From an uncultured Muribaculaceae bacterium (GTDB lineage Bacteria; Bacteroidota; Bacteroidia; Bacteroidales; Muribaculaceae), in the NCBI GenBank assembly GCA_947176745.1, contig CAMWRV010000008.1, positions 1 through 60,130 of the forward strand: a stretch of DNA of 60,130 nt, given 5' to 3'. Position 1 is the stretch's first letter. Every line of letters starts with the position of its first letter. Below the pieces are notes generated by a model that searched no databases, had not been told where the DNA came from, and worked only from the letters and a program-made list of their open reading frames with translations. Both the position numbers and the translations under genes were made by a program. Below are positions 42,952 through 53,577 of this stretch, piece by piece.

Positions 42952-44985
42952 ATGAGCTTCAAACGCACTCTGATTACCACGGCTCTCCCCTACGCCAACG
43001 GCCCGGTCCATATCGGCCACCTCGCCGGAGTCTATGTCCCCGCAGACATCTATGCCCGCTATATGCGCATGCAGGGCCGCGAAGTCCTGTTGATCGGCGG
43101 CAGCGACGAGCATGGTGTGCCCATCACGATCAAGGCCCGCAACGAGGGCGTGACCCCTCAGGATATAGTGGACCGATACCATAAGATAATCAAGGACTCT
43201 TTCGAAGAGTTCGGCATTTCATTCGACGTCTACGGCCGCACCACCTCGGAGACACACCGCCGCGTCGCATCGGATTTCTTCCGTCGCCTCTACGACAAGG
43301 GGGAGTTTGTCGAGAAAACCTCGATGCAGCTCTATGACGAGGAGGCCGGCCAGTTTCTCGCCGACCGATATGTGACAGGCAAGTGCCCCCACTGCGGAGC
43401 CGAGGGAGCATATGGCGACCAGTGCGAGGCGTGCGGCACCTCGCTCAACGCCACCGACCTGATCGACCCGAAATCGGCCATCACAGGCTCTGTGCCCGTG
43501 ATGCGCGAGACAAAGCATTATTATCTGCCGCTCGACAAGTGGCAGCCCGAACTCGAGAAGTGGATTCTCGAAGGACACCGAGAGTGGAAGACCAACGTCT
43601 ACGGCCAGTGCAAGTCATGGCTCGACATGGGGCTGCAGCCCCGCGCCGTGAGCCGCGACCTCGACTGGGGAATCCCCGTGCCCGTGGAGGGCGCCGACGG
43701 AAAGGTGCTATATGTCTGGTTTGACGCCCCGATCGGTTACATCTCAAACACCATCGACCTCGTGGGCGACGATTACACCAAGTGGTGGAAGGACTCCGAG
43801 ACCCGCATGCTCCATTTCATCGGAAAGGACAACATCGTGTTCCACTGCATCGTGTTCCCCTCGATGCTCATGGCCGACGGATCATACAACCTCCCCGACA
43901 ACGTACCCGCCAACGAGTTCCTCAACCTCGAGGGCAACAAGATATCGACCTCGCGCAACTGGGCCGTATGGCTTCACGAGTATCTGCGCGACTTCCCCGG
44001 CAAGCAGGATGTGCTCCGCTACGTTCTGACTGCCAACGCGCCCGAGACAAAAGACAACGACTTCACATGGGCAGACTTCCAGCAGCGCAACAACAGCGAG
44101 CTGGTGGCCATTCTCGGCAACTTCGTCAACCGCGCCGTAGTGCTGACCCACAAGTATTTCGACGGCGTCGTGCCCCAGGCCGCGCCCGGCGAAGCGGAAG
44201 AGGCAGTGTTTGCCGAGATCGCAGCTCTCAAGGAGAAGATCACCGAGTCGCTCGAAGGGTTCCACTTCCGCGAGGCCCTGAAGCTCGCCATGGACATGGC
44301 CCGAGCCGGAAACCGATACCTCCAGGAGACCGAACCCTGGAAAGTGGCCAAGACCGACATGGCGCGCACCGGCGCAATCCTCAACGCCGCGCTGCGCATC
44401 TGCGCCGACCTCGCGGTGGCGTTCGGACCCTTCCTCCCATTCATGAGCGAGAAACTCGCATCGATGCTCGGCCTCGGACAGCTCTCGTGGGATATGATCG
44501 GCAAGCCCGGCACAGTGGCCGAAGGCTCCCGGATCGGTCAGCCCGTGCTGCTCTTCGAGAAGATCGAGGATGACGCGATCCAGGCTCAGGTAAACCGGCT
44601 TCTCGACACCAAGAAGGAGAATGACCTCAAGGGCTGGCAGCCCGAACCTGTCAAGGCCGACTGCGCCTATGAAGATTTCGAGAAAGTCGATATCCGCGTG
44701 GGCAGGGTGCTTGAGTGCGTGAAGGTGAAGAAGTCGAAGAAACTCCTGCAGTTCCTCATCGACGACGGAATGGAGAAACGCACCATCCTCAGCGGTATCG
44801 CGCAGAGCTATGAGGATCCATCGGTGCTTGTCGGCAAGGAAGTATGCTTCATAGCAAACTTCGCGCCGCGAAAGATGATGGGCATTGAGTCGCAGGGCAT
44901 GATCCTCTCGGCTGTAAACCCCGACGGAACCCTGACCGTCATCTCCCCCTCTGCCGACGTCCGTCCGGGCGCGACCGTGGGCTAA
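42952..44985 (+). CDS. metG: Methionyl-tRNA synthetase
   Basis: The 677-residue class I synthetase charges tRNA-Met. It has the HIGH motif at residues 20-23 ([10 protein letters not shown]) and a zinc knuckle CPHCGAEG...CEACG near 145-161. The KMSKS loop is read as KISTS near 329-333. The anticodon-binding helical domain follows, then a C-terminal Trbp111/EMAP-type tRNA-binding domain ([36 protein letters not shown]) that dimerises the enzyme. Full length. The leader holds a duplicated 16-mer. The stop codon overlaps that of the convergent AsmA-like gene by 3 bp (42952 ATG to TAA at 44983-44985). Confidence 0.98.
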   Translation: MSFKRTLITTALPYANGPVHIGHLAGVYVPADIYARYMRMQGREVLLIGGSDEHGVPITIKARNEGVTPQDIVDRYHKIIKDSFEEFGISFDVYGRTTSETHRRVASDFFRRLYDKGEFVEKTSMQLYDEEAGQFLADRYVTGKCPHCGAEGAYGDQCEACGTSLNATDLIDPKSAITGSVPVMRETKHYYLPLDKWQPELEKWILEGHREWKTNVYGQCKSWLDMGLQPRAVSRDLDWGIPVPVEGADGKVLYVWFDAPIGYISNTIDLVGDDYTKWWKDSETRMLHFIGKDNIVFHCIVFPSMLMADGSYNLPDNVPANEFLNLEGNKISTSRNWAVWLHEYLRDFPGKQDVLRYVLTANAPETKDNDFTWADFQQRNNSELVAILGNFVNRAVVLTHKYFDGVVPQAAPGEAEEAVFAEIAALKEKITESLEGFHFREALKLAMDMARAGNRYLQETEPWKVAKTDMARTGAILNAALRICADLAVAFGPFLPFMSEKLASMLGLGQLSWDMIGKPGTVAEGSRIGQPVLLFEKIEDDAIQAQVNRLLDTKKENDLKGWQPEPVKADCAYEDFEKVDIRVGRVLECVKVKKSKKLLQFLIDDGMEKRTILSGIAQSYEDPSVLVGKEVCFIANFAPRKMMGIESQGMILSAVNPDGTLTVISPSADVRPGATVG

Positions 44986-47900
44986 TCTCCTTCGTATGAG
45001 GCCGCCGTGTGTACAAACTCTCCCATATAGCGGCGCGTCTCACGGATAATGTTGAGCTTATTGTAATCCATCACTCCCGAAGTGATCGCAGTGCCATTGC
45101 CGTCATGCCAGTCCTTGCCGCCGAAACGCAGGACCGGATGGCGGTAATGGCCTTTTATGTTGATGCCGAACGGTATGCGCAGAGGCCAGCGGTCCACGCC
45201 GATATGGTAGTACATGTCGCCGTTGAAGTTGTTGAGACCGCCTGCGGTGAGATGATAGCTGTCAAGATCGACTGTAAACGGATATACCTCAAGGAGATTC
45301 GCATGCACTCCGGCGCGTATGCCGATGCTGTCGATCGCGAGCGCTCCGTCGCCCGGAAGCATGAGCATCCGGGTCACGTGGCGCACGAACGCGGTCTGCT
45401 TAAGCCGCAGCCCGAGTCCGCGCACCTCCACATCGGCCACGGCCGAGGGGATGTTGAGATACATGCTCGGAAACATCAGCGCGCGGGCCGAGGCTTGCGC
45501 GCTGATCTCGCCCGAGAGGTTCTTCATCTCGGGCATCATCTCGAGAAGCCGGTGGAAGTTCTGAAAGAAACGCACCACGTTGATCTTCTCGACATTGACC
45601 GAGGCCGCCATGTTCATCGCCTGCATGTCGGAGGTGTCGTAGGTGTAGCGCATCGAGGCCGCGCCGAAGTCTGACGAGATATGGAGCGTGTCGATGTCGG
45701 CGCACCCGTCGGCCACACGCACACGCGTCATGAGGTCATAGAGATGGAGGTTGATATAGCGTGTCTGCATGGCGCTCACAGCTATGCTGGCTCGGAGATT
45801 GCGGGGAATGAGCATGGAGACCGTGTCGACACCTTCGGCCATGCCAGCCTTGTCGCCACGCGCTATCGCCGAGCTGGGATGCCCCGCCGTGTAGGCACGC
45901 GCAAGCTGGTTGATCTGCACGGTGTCGAGGCACAGGTCGAGTCTGACATCGAGCGGAGCCGGAACCGGAGAATTGAGGAACTGTCTGAGATTGCGCACCC
46001 GCGCCGACAGTGCTCCCCGTGTATCGCCCGAACCGAACGCCACATGTCGCAGACTGATCGAGTCGAACGATGCCGTCAGGTCGAGACCTGATATCGAATT
46101 CTCCGCCGGGAAACCTGGCAGTCGCACCGAAGCCTCGCCGAGACCTGCGTCGAGCCGGACGCGCCACTGCGACATGAGCGTCCGGAGCGTGTCGGGCAGC
46201 TTCACGCGCAGGAACGCGGGGGTATGCGGCGCGAACGAGAGTGTGCGGGCGTCGCTCAGCCAGCTTCCGGGCATTGTGAAAGGAGCAGCGCGCAGCAGGG
46301 TGTCCATACGGAGTGCCGTGAAGCCGAGCGAGAGGCTGTCGAGCATGACGCGCACTCCTGGTGTACGGAACGAGACTGCTCCGCTGCGGAGCTTCGTGGT
46401 GACCGAACGAGCCACATTGTCCGCGCCCCGCGGACCGAGATGCCCGTCAAGGCGAAGCCGCGCCGCTTCCATTGTAAGCGAATCGCGTGCGTCCGACAGC
46501 CGAACGGCCTCCGCCCGGGCATGCAGGTCGACTGGAACGTTGTCGGCGAGTGCCCCGGCGGTCAGTGCCCCGGCGTAACGGTCGTCGGTCGCGGCCCTGA
46601 ATCCCCGCACGTCGATACGGCACGACCCGTAGTTGAAGCGCAGTCTCTCCGATCCGGCCCTGAGGTCGAGTAGCGTGCTCTCGGCCACATCGTCGTGAAG
46701 CCGGAAGCGAAGACCGGCGTCGACCGACAGCTTTCCCTCCGCCGCATACGGACGCAGCCACGCAAGGGTGCGCGACAGCGGTGACAGATCTCCTTTTCCC
46801 TCGATACGGGCACTGACGACAGGATCACCTGTCAGACCGGTGATGCGGGCCTCCATATCGGCATCCGCTCCGGAGAATGAGACATGAAATCGCGGTATGT
46901 CGACATATGACCGGTCGGGATGCCGACCGTCGAAAAGCAGACGTCCGGAGAGTCCGACCTGCCGGGCGGTATATCTCGCGCCGTCCGACATAGTGTACGA
47001 CACCTCGCCGTCGGGAACATCGAGCAGTATCTCAGCCGACGGCAGCCACAGCGACGAAAAGGAGTAGGGAGTCAGAAGCCGTGCGCTGGCGTCGAGTGTC
47101 AGATCGGCGTTTATGCGACTGAGCACAGGATAGTCGCCGGGCGGAAGAAACTGCATCAGATCGCGCATGGTGAAGCCCTCGACACGGCATGTCAGCCCGT
47201 TGAGCCTCGCCGCACCTCCTAATTCAAGATCAGCCGAGACGCGACCTCTCACCTCGCCGAGGCTCACCCTGTAGCCGTCGGTCGAAACGCCGAAGGGACG
47301 GAAACGCAAATGCACGTCGCCGTCGAGGCCGAACGGAAAATCGCGTATGACGGTCAGGCCTCCGCTTTCGGCAGTGGCACGCCCCGACAGCGAGAGTGCG
47401 TATTCGTCGCGACGGCCTCGCGGAACGAGCCTCAGGCCGCTGAGACGGACTGTGGCGTCGGTGGCGGAGGGGAGACTTCTGTATCGTATGGAGCCGCCCC
47501 CGGATATGCCGAGGCTGTCGATGCTGAAGTATGGCACTTCTCCGTTGCCCGAGCCACGCACTATGTCATAGTTGCAGAGAGTGTCGCTGACCGCCACAAG
47601 ATTGACGCGGAGGGTGTCGGCGGAGACGTCGCCGAGCCGGAACCGGCCCCGCAGCAGCGCGGGCAGATCGATACCGCCGCGGACGCCGCGTGCGGAGAGA
47701 AGGAAGTCGGCGCCGGCGGGCAGGGAGCGGCGCGCAGAGGCGGGCAGACGGTCGAGCGTGCGGCTGCGCACGTATAGCGAGTCTGCGCGTATCTGCAGTC
47801 GCGGGAATGTGCTCCATAACGTGTAGTCGATGTCTGACACGCTGACGTCGGCGCAGAGCCGCCCCGAGGCCTCCTCGCTCACAATGCGGGCAAGCCTGTG

Positions 47901-48071
47901 AGGGGTCAGCCACATGGTGAGGCCGACAAGAAGACTGACAGAGAGGAGCAGAAGGAGCGCGACTGCCGCACCGACGCACCATAACGCCCGGAGCGGCGCC
48001 GGAGTCCGGCGGGCGGCGGCCTTGTCATCTCTTTCATGAGATTTTCCTCTGTCATGTCTGTGTGCGTCCAT
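44982..48071 (-). CDS. AsmA-like envelope protein
   Basis: A 1029-residue protein anchored by one N-terminal transmembrane helix ([23 protein letters not shown], about residues 36-58) after a basic cytoplasmic segment. The rest is repetitive beta strands of the AsmA type ([48 protein letters not shown]), ending in the AsmA-like C-terminal region ([15 protein letters not shown] strands, [20 protein letters not shown]). AsmA/TamB-like proteins are thought to bridge the periplasm and move phospholipid to the outer membrane. The ATG at 48071 is preferred to an in-frame TTG 33 nt upstream. Downstream of topA but separated by a terminator. Confidence 0.82.
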   Translation of the reverse strand: MDAHRHDRGKSHERDDKAAARRTPAPLRALWCVGAAVALLLLLSVSLLVGLTMWLTPHRLARIVSEEASGRLCADVSVSDIDYTLWSTFPRLQIRADSLYVRSRTLDRLPASARRSLPAGADFLLSARGVRGGIDLPALLRGRFRLGDVSADTLRVNLVAVSDTLCNYDIVRGSGNGEVPYFSIDSLGISGGGSIRYRSLPSATDATVRLSGLRLVPRGRRDEYALSLSGRATAESGGLTVIRDFPFGLDGDVHLRFRPFGVSTDGYRVSLGEVRGRVSADLELGGAARLNGLTCRVEGFTMRDLMQFLPPGDYPVLSRINADLTLDASARLLTPYSFSSLWLPSAEILLDVPDGEVSYTMSDGARYTARQVGLSGRLLFDGRHPDRSYVDIPRFHVSFSGADADMEARITGLTGDPVVSARIEGKGDLSPLSRTLAWLRPYAAEGKLSVDAGLRFRLHDDVAESTLLDLRAGSERLRFNYGSCRIDVRGFRAATDDRYAGALTAGALADNVPVDLHARAEAVRLSDARDSLTMEAARLRLDGHLGPRGADNVARSVTTKLRSGAVSFRTPGVRVMLDSLSLGFTALRMDTLLRAAPFTMPGSWLSDARTLSFAPHTPAFLRVKLPDTLRTLMSQWRVRLDAGLGEASVRLPGFPAENSISGLDLTASFDSISLRHVAFGSGDTRGALSARVRNLRQFLNSPVPAPLDVRLDLCLDTVQINQLARAYTAGHPSSAIARGDKAGMAEGVDTVSMLIPRNLRASIAVSAMQTRYINLHLYDLMTRVRVADGCADIDTLHISSDFGAASMRYTYDTSDMQAMNMAASVNVEKINVVRFFQNFHRLLEMMPEMKNLSGEISAQASARALMFPSMYLNIPSAVADVEVRGLGLRLKQTAFVRHVTRMLMLPGDGALAIDSIGIRAGVHANLLEVYPFTVDLDSYHLTAGGLNNFNGDMYYHIGVDRWPLRIPFGINIKGHYRHPVLRFGGKDWHDGNGTAITSGVMDYNKLNIIRETRRYMGEFVHTAASYEGD

Positions 48072-48140
48072 AGTCTGTGTGGAATCGTTGTGACGGCAAC
48101 GCAACCGCCGCCGACACTTACTTTCTTATGCCTCACAGTT

Positions 48141-48177
48141 ATAACAAAACAGAGGAGGGTTTGCCTGTCCCTCCTCT
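48141..48177 (-). terminator. Terminator after topA
   Basis: AGAGGAGGG (48151-48159) pairs perfectly with CCCTCCTCT (48169-48177). On the minus strand GTTTTGTTAT follows. The plus side is also T-rich, but no plus-strand gene ends here. It lies about 40 nt after the topA stop. Confidence 0.85.
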
Positions 48178-48216
48178 ATTTTTATTTTCAGCGTTATACG
48201 TTTGCTGCGGTGCGGA

Positions 48217-50553
48217 TTATTTTTTCGCCCGTGTCTTTTTCTTAGGCGCGGCGTCCTGCGCCTCCATGAGTGCCTTGACATCATCGGCTGTCAGCGACTC
48301 CGGATCTGTGCCTTTCGGTATCTTGTAGTTGACCGCTTTCTTCGCACCCTTTTTCTTATAGGCTATGTAGGGTCCGAAGCGTCCGCGGAGCACTTCGACT
48401 CCGGGCAGCCCGTCGAACGTGCGGATGAGACGGTTGGCCTCCTCTTCACGCTTCTTCTCGATGAGCGCCACCGCCTCTTCTGCGGTGATGGTCTGCGGGG
48501 CGAGATCCTTGGGTATCGACACGAACGATCCGGCATGACGGATATAGGGCCCGAAACGCCCTATGGCAGCCGTGATCTCATGACCCTCGTATTCTCCCAC
48601 CTTGCGGGGAAGCTCGAAAAGGCGCAGCGCCTCCTCAAGGGTGATGGTCTGCAGGCTCTGGCCTTCGTTGAGGCTCGCGAACTGCGGCTTCTCCTCGTCG
48701 CTGACCTCGCCGATCTGCACCACCGGGCCGAAGCGGCCTATCTTGACCGACACGCGGCGGCCTGTGGCCGGATCTGTGCCGAGCACCCGCTCGCCCACCT
48801 TGTGTTCCATACGCATCGAGCCTACCTTCTCGATAAAGGGATGGAAGCCTCCGTAGAAGTCCTTGAGTTCTGTCTGCCACGGGAGTTTCCCCTCGGCTAT
48901 ATCGTCGAATTTCTCTTCGACGCGGGCGGTGAAGCCGTAGTCGAGTATGTCGGGGAAATGTTCGGTCAGGAATTCGTTGACCACCATGCCGACGTCGGTC
49001 GGCACAAGCTTCCCGCGGGTGGAGCCGTGCCGCTCGCTCTGTACGCTCTCGGCTACGCGGCCTGCCGAGAGGGTCAGCACGCGATAGTCGCGGGGTGTGC
49101 CCTCCCCTTCGCCGTGGATGATGTAGTCGCGGCTCTGAAGGGTCGATATGGTCGGGGCGTAGGTCGACGGGCGTCCGATGCCGAGTTCCTCCATCTTACG
49201 CACGAGTGTGGCCTCGGTGTAGCGCGCCGGTGCCAGCGTGAACCGCTCGGTGGCGGTGGCCTCCTGCATGTCGAGTGTGTCGCCGGGGGTGAGCGGCGGC
49301 AGAAGCGTGCCGTCTACCTCCATCGACGCGCCGTCGTTGTCGACGTTGGCGCCGTAGACTTTCATGAAGCCCTCGAACACAAGCGTCTCGCCTGTGGCGC
49401 GGAATATGTCGGCGCTGCCGCTGACTGCTATGTCGATGCCGGTCTTCTCGAGACGCGCCTCACTCATCTGCGACGCGACGGCGCGTTTCCAGATCAGGCC
49501 GTAGAGTTTCTGTTCCTGCGGCGAGCCCTCGATGGCGCGTTTGCTGACATATGTGGGGCGGATGGCCTCGTGTGCCTCCTGCGCTCCCTTCGAACTGGTG
49601 TGATAGCGGCGCACGTCAAGGTAGCTCTCTCCGTATGCGCCGGTGATCTCGGCGGCGATGTCGCGGAGCGCGAGCTCGGAGAGGTTGGTCGAGTCGGTTC
49701 GCATGTAGGTGATGTGTCCCTCCTCATAGAGCTTCTGGGCCACGCGCATTGTGGTGTTGACCGAGAAGCCGAGCTTGCGGCCGGCTTCCTGCTGGAGTGT
49801 GGATGTGGTGAAGGGGGGCGCGGGCTTGCGGCTGGTGGGCTTGCGCGTCACGTCGGCCACTGTGAAACGCGCCGAGGCGCAGGCGTCGAGAAACGCCCGG
49901 GCGTCGGCCTCGGCGCCGAATCGGCGCGGGCATTCCGCCTTGAGACGCGAGCCGTCGGCGGTGGCGAACTGCGCGTTGAGCCTGTAGAACGACTCGGGGG
50001 TGAAGGCAGCGACCTCTTTCTCGCGCTCGCACACGAGCCGGAGCGCCACGCTCTGCACGCGCCCTGCCGAGAGGGCGGGCTTGATCTTCTTCCAGAGCAC
50101 GGGGCTGAGCTCGAAGCCGACGATGCGGTCGAGCACGCGGCGCGCCTGCTGGGCGTTGACGCGGTCGATGTCGATGCCGCGGGGGTTGGCTATGGCGTTG
50201 AGTATGGCCGGCTTCGTGATCTCGTGGAACACGATGCGGTGCGACCTCTCCGGCTCAAGTCCGAGAACTTCATACAGATGCCAGGCTATGGCTTCTCCCT
50301 CGCGGTCTTCATCGGAAGCCAGCCACACGGTGTCTGCCTCCTTTGCCGCGGCCTTGAGTTTCCTGACAAGGTCTTTCTTGTCGGCGGGAATCTCATATTT
50401 CGGCGTGAAGTCTCCCTCCACATCCACGCTCATGCCCTTCTTCTGCAAGTCACGTATATGGCCGAAACTGGACATGACCTTGAAGTCCGGGCCTAAAAAT
50501 TTCTCTATCGTCTTCGCCTTTGCCGGAGACTCGACTATCACTAAATTCTTCAC
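48217..50553 (-). CDS. topA: DNA topoisomerase I
   Basis: A 778-residue type IA topoisomerase relaxing negative supercoils. The best start is a GTG at 50553, giving VKNLVIVESPAKAKTIEKFLG (split: NLVIVESPAKAK is the TOPRIM strand with catalytic Glu); the frame continues upstream without family likeness. Further motifs: DEDREGEAIAWHL (TOPRIM Asp residues), QQARRVLDRIVGFELSP, and the active-site Tyr in ITYMRTDSTN near residue 285. C-terminal TOPRIM-associated repeats follow (GRFGPVVQIG, GRFGPYIRHA, GRFGPYIAYKKKG) and a Lys-rich tail. The C-terminal repeats replace the zinc ribbons of the E. coli enzyme. A candidate minus-strand -7 box TATTTTTG lies at 50663-50670. Confidence 0.96.
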   Translation of the reverse strand: MKNLVIVESPAKAKTIEKFLGPDFKVMSSFGHIRDLQKKGMSVDVEGDFTPKYEIPADKKDLVRKLKAAAKEADTVWLASDEDREGEAIAWHLYEVLGLEPERSHRIVFHEITKPAILNAIANPRGIDIDRVNAQQARRVLDRIVGFELSPVLWKKIKPALSAGRVQSVALRLVCEREKEVAAFTPESFYRLNAQFATADGSRLKAECPRRFGAEADARAFLDACASARFTVADVTRKPTSRKPAPPFTTSTLQQEAGRKLGFSVNTTMRVAQKLYEEGHITYMRTDSTNLSELALRDIAAEITGAYGESYLDVRRYHTSSKGAQEAHEAIRPTYVSKRAIEGSPQEQKLYGLIWKRAVASQMSEARLEKTGIDIAVSGSADIFRATGETLVFEGFMKVYGANVDNDGASMEVDGTLLPPLTPGDTLDMQEATATERFTLAPARYTEATLVRKMEELGIGRPSTYAPTISTLQSRDYIIHGEGEGTPRDYRVLTLSAGRVAESVQSERHGSTRGKLVPTDVGMVVNEFLTEHFPDILDYGFTARVEEKFDDIAEGKLPWQTELKDFYGGFHPFIEKVGSMRMEHKVGERVLGTDPATGRRVSVKIGRFGPVVQIGEVSDEEKPQFASLNEGQSLQTITLEEALRLFELPRKVGEYEGHEITAAIGRFGPYIRHAGSFVSIPKDLAPQTITAEEAVALIEKKREEEANRLIRTFDGLPGVEVLRGRFGPYIAYKKKGAKKAVNYKIPKGTDPESLTADDVKALMEAQDAAPKKKTRAKK

Positions 50554-50864
50554 TCGTCTGTCTTTGGTTTGATAGGCATTATATTTCACCCGCCCGCCTT
50601 GCGCGGCTGTTTCAGCATGTCGCGTGCGGAACGGTTTGTCACCTATAATAACAAAATTTGCGCAAAAATAATAAAAAAAACTCATTATGCCCCGCTTCTG
50701 CGAAAATAGTTAACGCCTCGGGCTGCTGTTTTGCCTGATATTTAGATGCAAATTTGAAGTCAGCCTCGCGCGTGCGGGAAATTTTTATTATCTTTGACGT
50801 TATATTATATGACAGCTCCCTCCACGCGGACGGCAGCCTGTCGGACCATCCAAACAAAACGCAT
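50554..50864. other. Divergent promoter gap between topA and the DUF1573 pair
   Basis: About 310 bp without a gene. Minus-strand TATTTTTG (50663-50670) could serve topA; plus-strand TATCTTTG (50789-50796) could serve the DUF1573 genes, giving a leader of about 60 nt. Neither has a good -33 box at the usual spacing. The centre (50640-50680) is A-rich. Confidence 0.5.
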
Positions 50865-51254
50865 ATGAGAAAGATATTGACCATGCTTCTTGTCGCTCTT
50901 GTGGCCGTGGCTATCGGCGCGGAGGCAAAGAAGAAACAGGCTGTGGCGAAGTTCGACCAGACGGCCTACAGTTTCGGCACGATCCCCGAGAGGGGGGGCA
51001 AGGTGTCGCACACGTTCGAATTCACCAACGAGGGTGACGCCAATCTGGTGATCGTCGACGCATCGGCCGACTGCGGATGCACCGTGCCGGAGTATCCGAC
51101 GGCTCCGATAGCTCCCGGCAAGAAGGGGAAGATAAAGGTGACTTTCAACCCTCTTTACCGCCCCGGAGCGTTCGACAAGGTCGTGACCGTCCGCACCAAC
51201 GGCAAGCAGAAGAAAGTGCGCCTGAAGATATCTGGCACAGTCAACTCCAACTGA
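50865..51254 (+). CDS. Small exported DUF1573 protein
   Basis: A 129-residue protein with signal MRKILTMLLVALVAVAIGAEA. The single Ig-like DUF1573 (MSP-like) domain reads FDQTAYSFGTIPERGGKVSH, FEFTNEGDANLVI, the hallmark DCGCTVPEYPTAPIAPG and GKIKVTFNP, ending in a KKVRLKISG strand. The ATG at 50865 is preferred; a 37-residue in-frame extension has no signal peptide. The paired Cys of the CGC motif is conserved in the family, but the role is unknown. It is 13 nt upstream of a second DUF1573 gene, so the two form an operon. Confidence 0.9.
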   Translation: MRKILTMLLVALVAVAIGAEAKKKQAVAKFDQTAYSFGTIPERGGKVSHTFEFTNEGDANLVIVDASADCGCTVPEYPTAPIAPGKKGKIKVTFNPLYRPGAFDKVVTVRTNGKQKKVRLKISGTVNSN

Positions 51255-51267
51255 TCCACACGCCACG

Positions 51268-52395
51268 ATGAAGAGAAGTGTACTGGCCGCGCTCTGTGCC
51301 GCGGCTGCGCTGGCTGCGGCTGCCGATCCGGTGCCGGTGGCCTCGATCAGATGGATCGACCGAGATTTCGACTTCGGGCTGATGAAGGAACAGGCCGGCC
51401 CGAAAACGGGCAGTTCGCGGTTTGTCAACCTCGGCCCTGACACGGTGTCGGTGTTCAGCGTCAAACCGAGCTGCGGATGCACGAGCGCGGAGTTTTCCGA
51501 CGCTCCGGTGGCACCGGGCGACACGGCGGTGGTGTCGTACACCTACGATCCTCACATGCGCCCCGGAAAGTTCGACAAGAGCGTCAAGGTGCGCCTCTCC
51601 AACGGCGACCGCTATTCGATACGCATCACAGGCAATGTGCTCGGCACCCCCGAGTCGCTTGCCACGCTCTTTCCGGTCGATGCCGGCGAGATGCGTCTCA
51701 CCGACGCGGTGATCAATGCCGGAGAGGTGACTTTCGGGAAGTCGCCTGTCTTCTTTTTCAACGCTTACTCCATGCCGCTCGACTCGATCTCGCCATCCGT
51801 GCGCTCGGCTTCGCCGGGGCTGGTGGTAAAGCCGTCGAAATCAAAGGCCGGCCCAGGCGATATAGTGACTTACAGCCTCGGGTTCGACTCGCGCCGCCAC
51901 GGTGTCTACGGGCACGTGGACATTCCTGTGGAGTTCAAGGCCGATCCGGCGTCCGACGCATCTCCTGTCACGGTCGGTTTCCGGGCGTTCGTATTGCCCG
52001 ATCCGGATTATCTGCTTCTGAAGCAGAAGGGGGCCAATCCGGTGTGCGAGCCGGCTCCCGACATAATCGACCTCGGCGACATGCAGGGTCTTCAGGGAGA
52101 CAGCCGCCCCATAAAGTCTGTCGTGACAATAACCAACGCCGGGAAAGGCCCGCTCGGCATTCTGCGTCTCTACAGCAATTCCGACGCCATCAGGTTCGGC
52201 AAGCCTTTCTCCACCACTCCTGAACCGGGAGGGAAGGCCGCGTCTGTGACCGTAAAACCGGGGAAGACGATAAAAGTCAACGTCGAGATCGACCCGGCCC
52301 GGCTGCCGTCGGGGCCGTTCAGGATTCCGGTGGAAATCATAACGGACGATCCGGCGCACCCGCACCTGCAGATACCGGTGGCGGGAATGAAATAA
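51268..52395 (+). CDS. Larger exported DUF1573 protein
   Basis: A 375-residue protein with signal MKRSVLAALCAAAALAAAA. The N-terminal DUF1573 domain (DFDFGLMKEQ, FVNLGPDTVSVFSV, SCGCTSAEFSDAPVAPG, RLSNGDRYSIRITGNV) resembles the upstream 129-residue protein, including the CGC motif. Two further Ig-like domains follow (residues about 130-240 and 265-375; VTITNAGKGPLGILRLYS, VKPGKTIKVNVEIDP). It is periplasmic or surface-exposed by signal type; no lipobox. Partner of the small DUF1573 protein in a two-gene operon. Function unknown. Confidence 0.88.
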   Translation: MKRSVLAALCAAAALAAAADPVPVASIRWIDRDFDFGLMKEQAGPKTGSSRFVNLGPDTVSVFSVKPSCGCTSAEFSDAPVAPGDTAVVSYTYDPHMRPGKFDKSVKVRLSNGDRYSIRITGNVLGTPESLATLFPVDAGEMRLTDAVINAGEVTFGKSPVFFFNAYSMPLDSISPSVRSASPGLVVKPSKSKAGPGDIVTYSLGFDSRRHGVYGHVDIPVEFKADPASDASPVTVGFRAFVLPDPDYLLLKQKGANPVCEPAPDIIDLGDMQGLQGDSRPIKSVVTITNAGKGPLGILRLYSNSDAIRFGKPFSTTPEPGGKAASVTVKPGKTIKVNVEIDPARLPSGPFRIPVEIITDDPAHPHLQIPVAGMK

Positions 52396-52456
52396 AAACT
52401 TATGCAGCCGGAGCTTCCGGCGTCACAATATCATGAACTACATCTGACCAAATATC

Positions 52457-53563
52457 ATGAATCATCCTGAAAACGACAAGGAATACAAAGGCCTGCAGGT
52501 GAACTCGGGTGTCACCTCGCAGCCTTGCGTCAACCCCTACCGCCGCGTGCGCGCACGCCGCCCCAGCCTCACAGCGTCTGACTATGTGGAGGGTATTCTC
52601 AAAGGTAATGTATCGGTGCTCGGACAGGCGGTGACTCTCGTCGAGTCGACCGCCGACGCCCACCGCCAGCTCGCGCAGGAGGTGATCGAGAAGTGTCTCC
52701 CCTATTCGGGAAACTCCCGACGGATAGGCATAACAGGCGTGCCGGGAGCCGGCAAGTCTACATCGATCGACGTCTTCGGACTCCACGTGCTGCGCGACGG
52801 CGGCAAGCTCGCCGTGCTCGCCATAGACCCTTCGAGCGAGCGCACGCAGGGCTCGATTCTCGGCGACAAGACCCGCATGGAGAAGCTTTCGCAGCATCCC
52901 TCGGCGTTCATTCGCCCCTCCCCCTCCGCCGGCTCGCTCGGCGGGGTGGCCCGGAAGACCCGCGAGACGATCGTGCTCTGCGAGGCCGCCGGCTACAACA
53001 ATATTTTCGTCGAGACCGTAGGCGTCGGCCAGTCGGAGACTGCCGTACACTCGATGGTCGATTTCTTCCTGCTAATACAGCTTGCCGGCACAGGCGACGA
53101 GCTTCAGGGCATAAAGCGCGGCATCATGGAGATGGCCGACGGAATAGCCATCAACAAGGCTGACGGCGACAACATCGAACGCGCCAATCTGGCTGCCGCG
53201 CAGTTCCGCAACGCACTCCATCTCTTCCCGCCGACACCGAGCAAGTGGGTGCCCGAGGTGGTGACATATTCGGGATATTTCGAGCTGAATGTCGATAAGG
53301 TCTGGGACATGATCGACCGCTATTTCGACTACGTGCGCAAGACCGGTTATTTCGAACAGAAGCGCAACGAACAGGCCAAATACTGGATGCTGGAGACGAT
53401 CAACGAGCAGCTTCGCAACGACTTCTACCGGCGTCCGGAGATCCGCGCCCTGCTTGAGCGCAAGGAGGCCCGCGTGCTCAACAACGAGCAGTCGTCGTTC
53501 ACTGCCGCCCATGACGTGCTCGACCGTTATTATTCACTCCTGCGAGAGGAGACACATCCCTGA
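52457..53563 (+). CDS. meaB: Methylmalonyl-CoA mutase-associated GTPase MeaB
   Basis: A 368-residue G3E-type P-loop GTPase that protects and loads B12 into methylmalonyl-CoA mutase, part of the succinate-propionate pathway of Bacteroidales. Seen: Walker A GVPGAGKST (residues 94-102), LAVLAIDPSS (Mg site), RTQGSILGDKTRM, FVETVGVGQSE (switch), the NKADGDN base-recognition motif, and a C-terminal dimerisation region (RPEIRALLERKEARVL). The mutase genes are not in the window, so this is a detached copy as in many Bacteroidetes. It ends 14 nt before the SNF2 gene and may be co-transcribed with it. Confidence 0.96.
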   Translation: MNHPENDKEYKGLQVNSGVTSQPCVNPYRRVRARRPSLTASDYVEGILKGNVSVLGQAVTLVESTADAHRQLAQEVIEKCLPYSGNSRRIGITGVPGAGKSTSIDVFGLHVLRDGGKLAVLAIDPSSERTQGSILGDKTRMEKLSQHPSAFIRPSPSAGSLGGVARKTRETIVLCEAAGYNNIFVETVGVGQSETAVHSMVDFFLLIQLAGTGDELQGIKRGIMEMADGIAINKADGDNIERANLAAAQFRNALHLFPPTPSKWVPEVVTYSGYFELNVDKVWDMIDRYFDYVRKTGYFEQKRNEQAKYWMLETINEQLRNDFYRRPEIRALLERKEARVLNNEQSSFTAAHDVLDRYYSLLREETHP

Positions 53564-53577
53564 ATCCAAGACCGCAT

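Noticed and set aside
48202..50496. Plus-strand 764-codon open frame
   Set aside because: Antisense shadow of topA with no family likeness and no promoter or start context.
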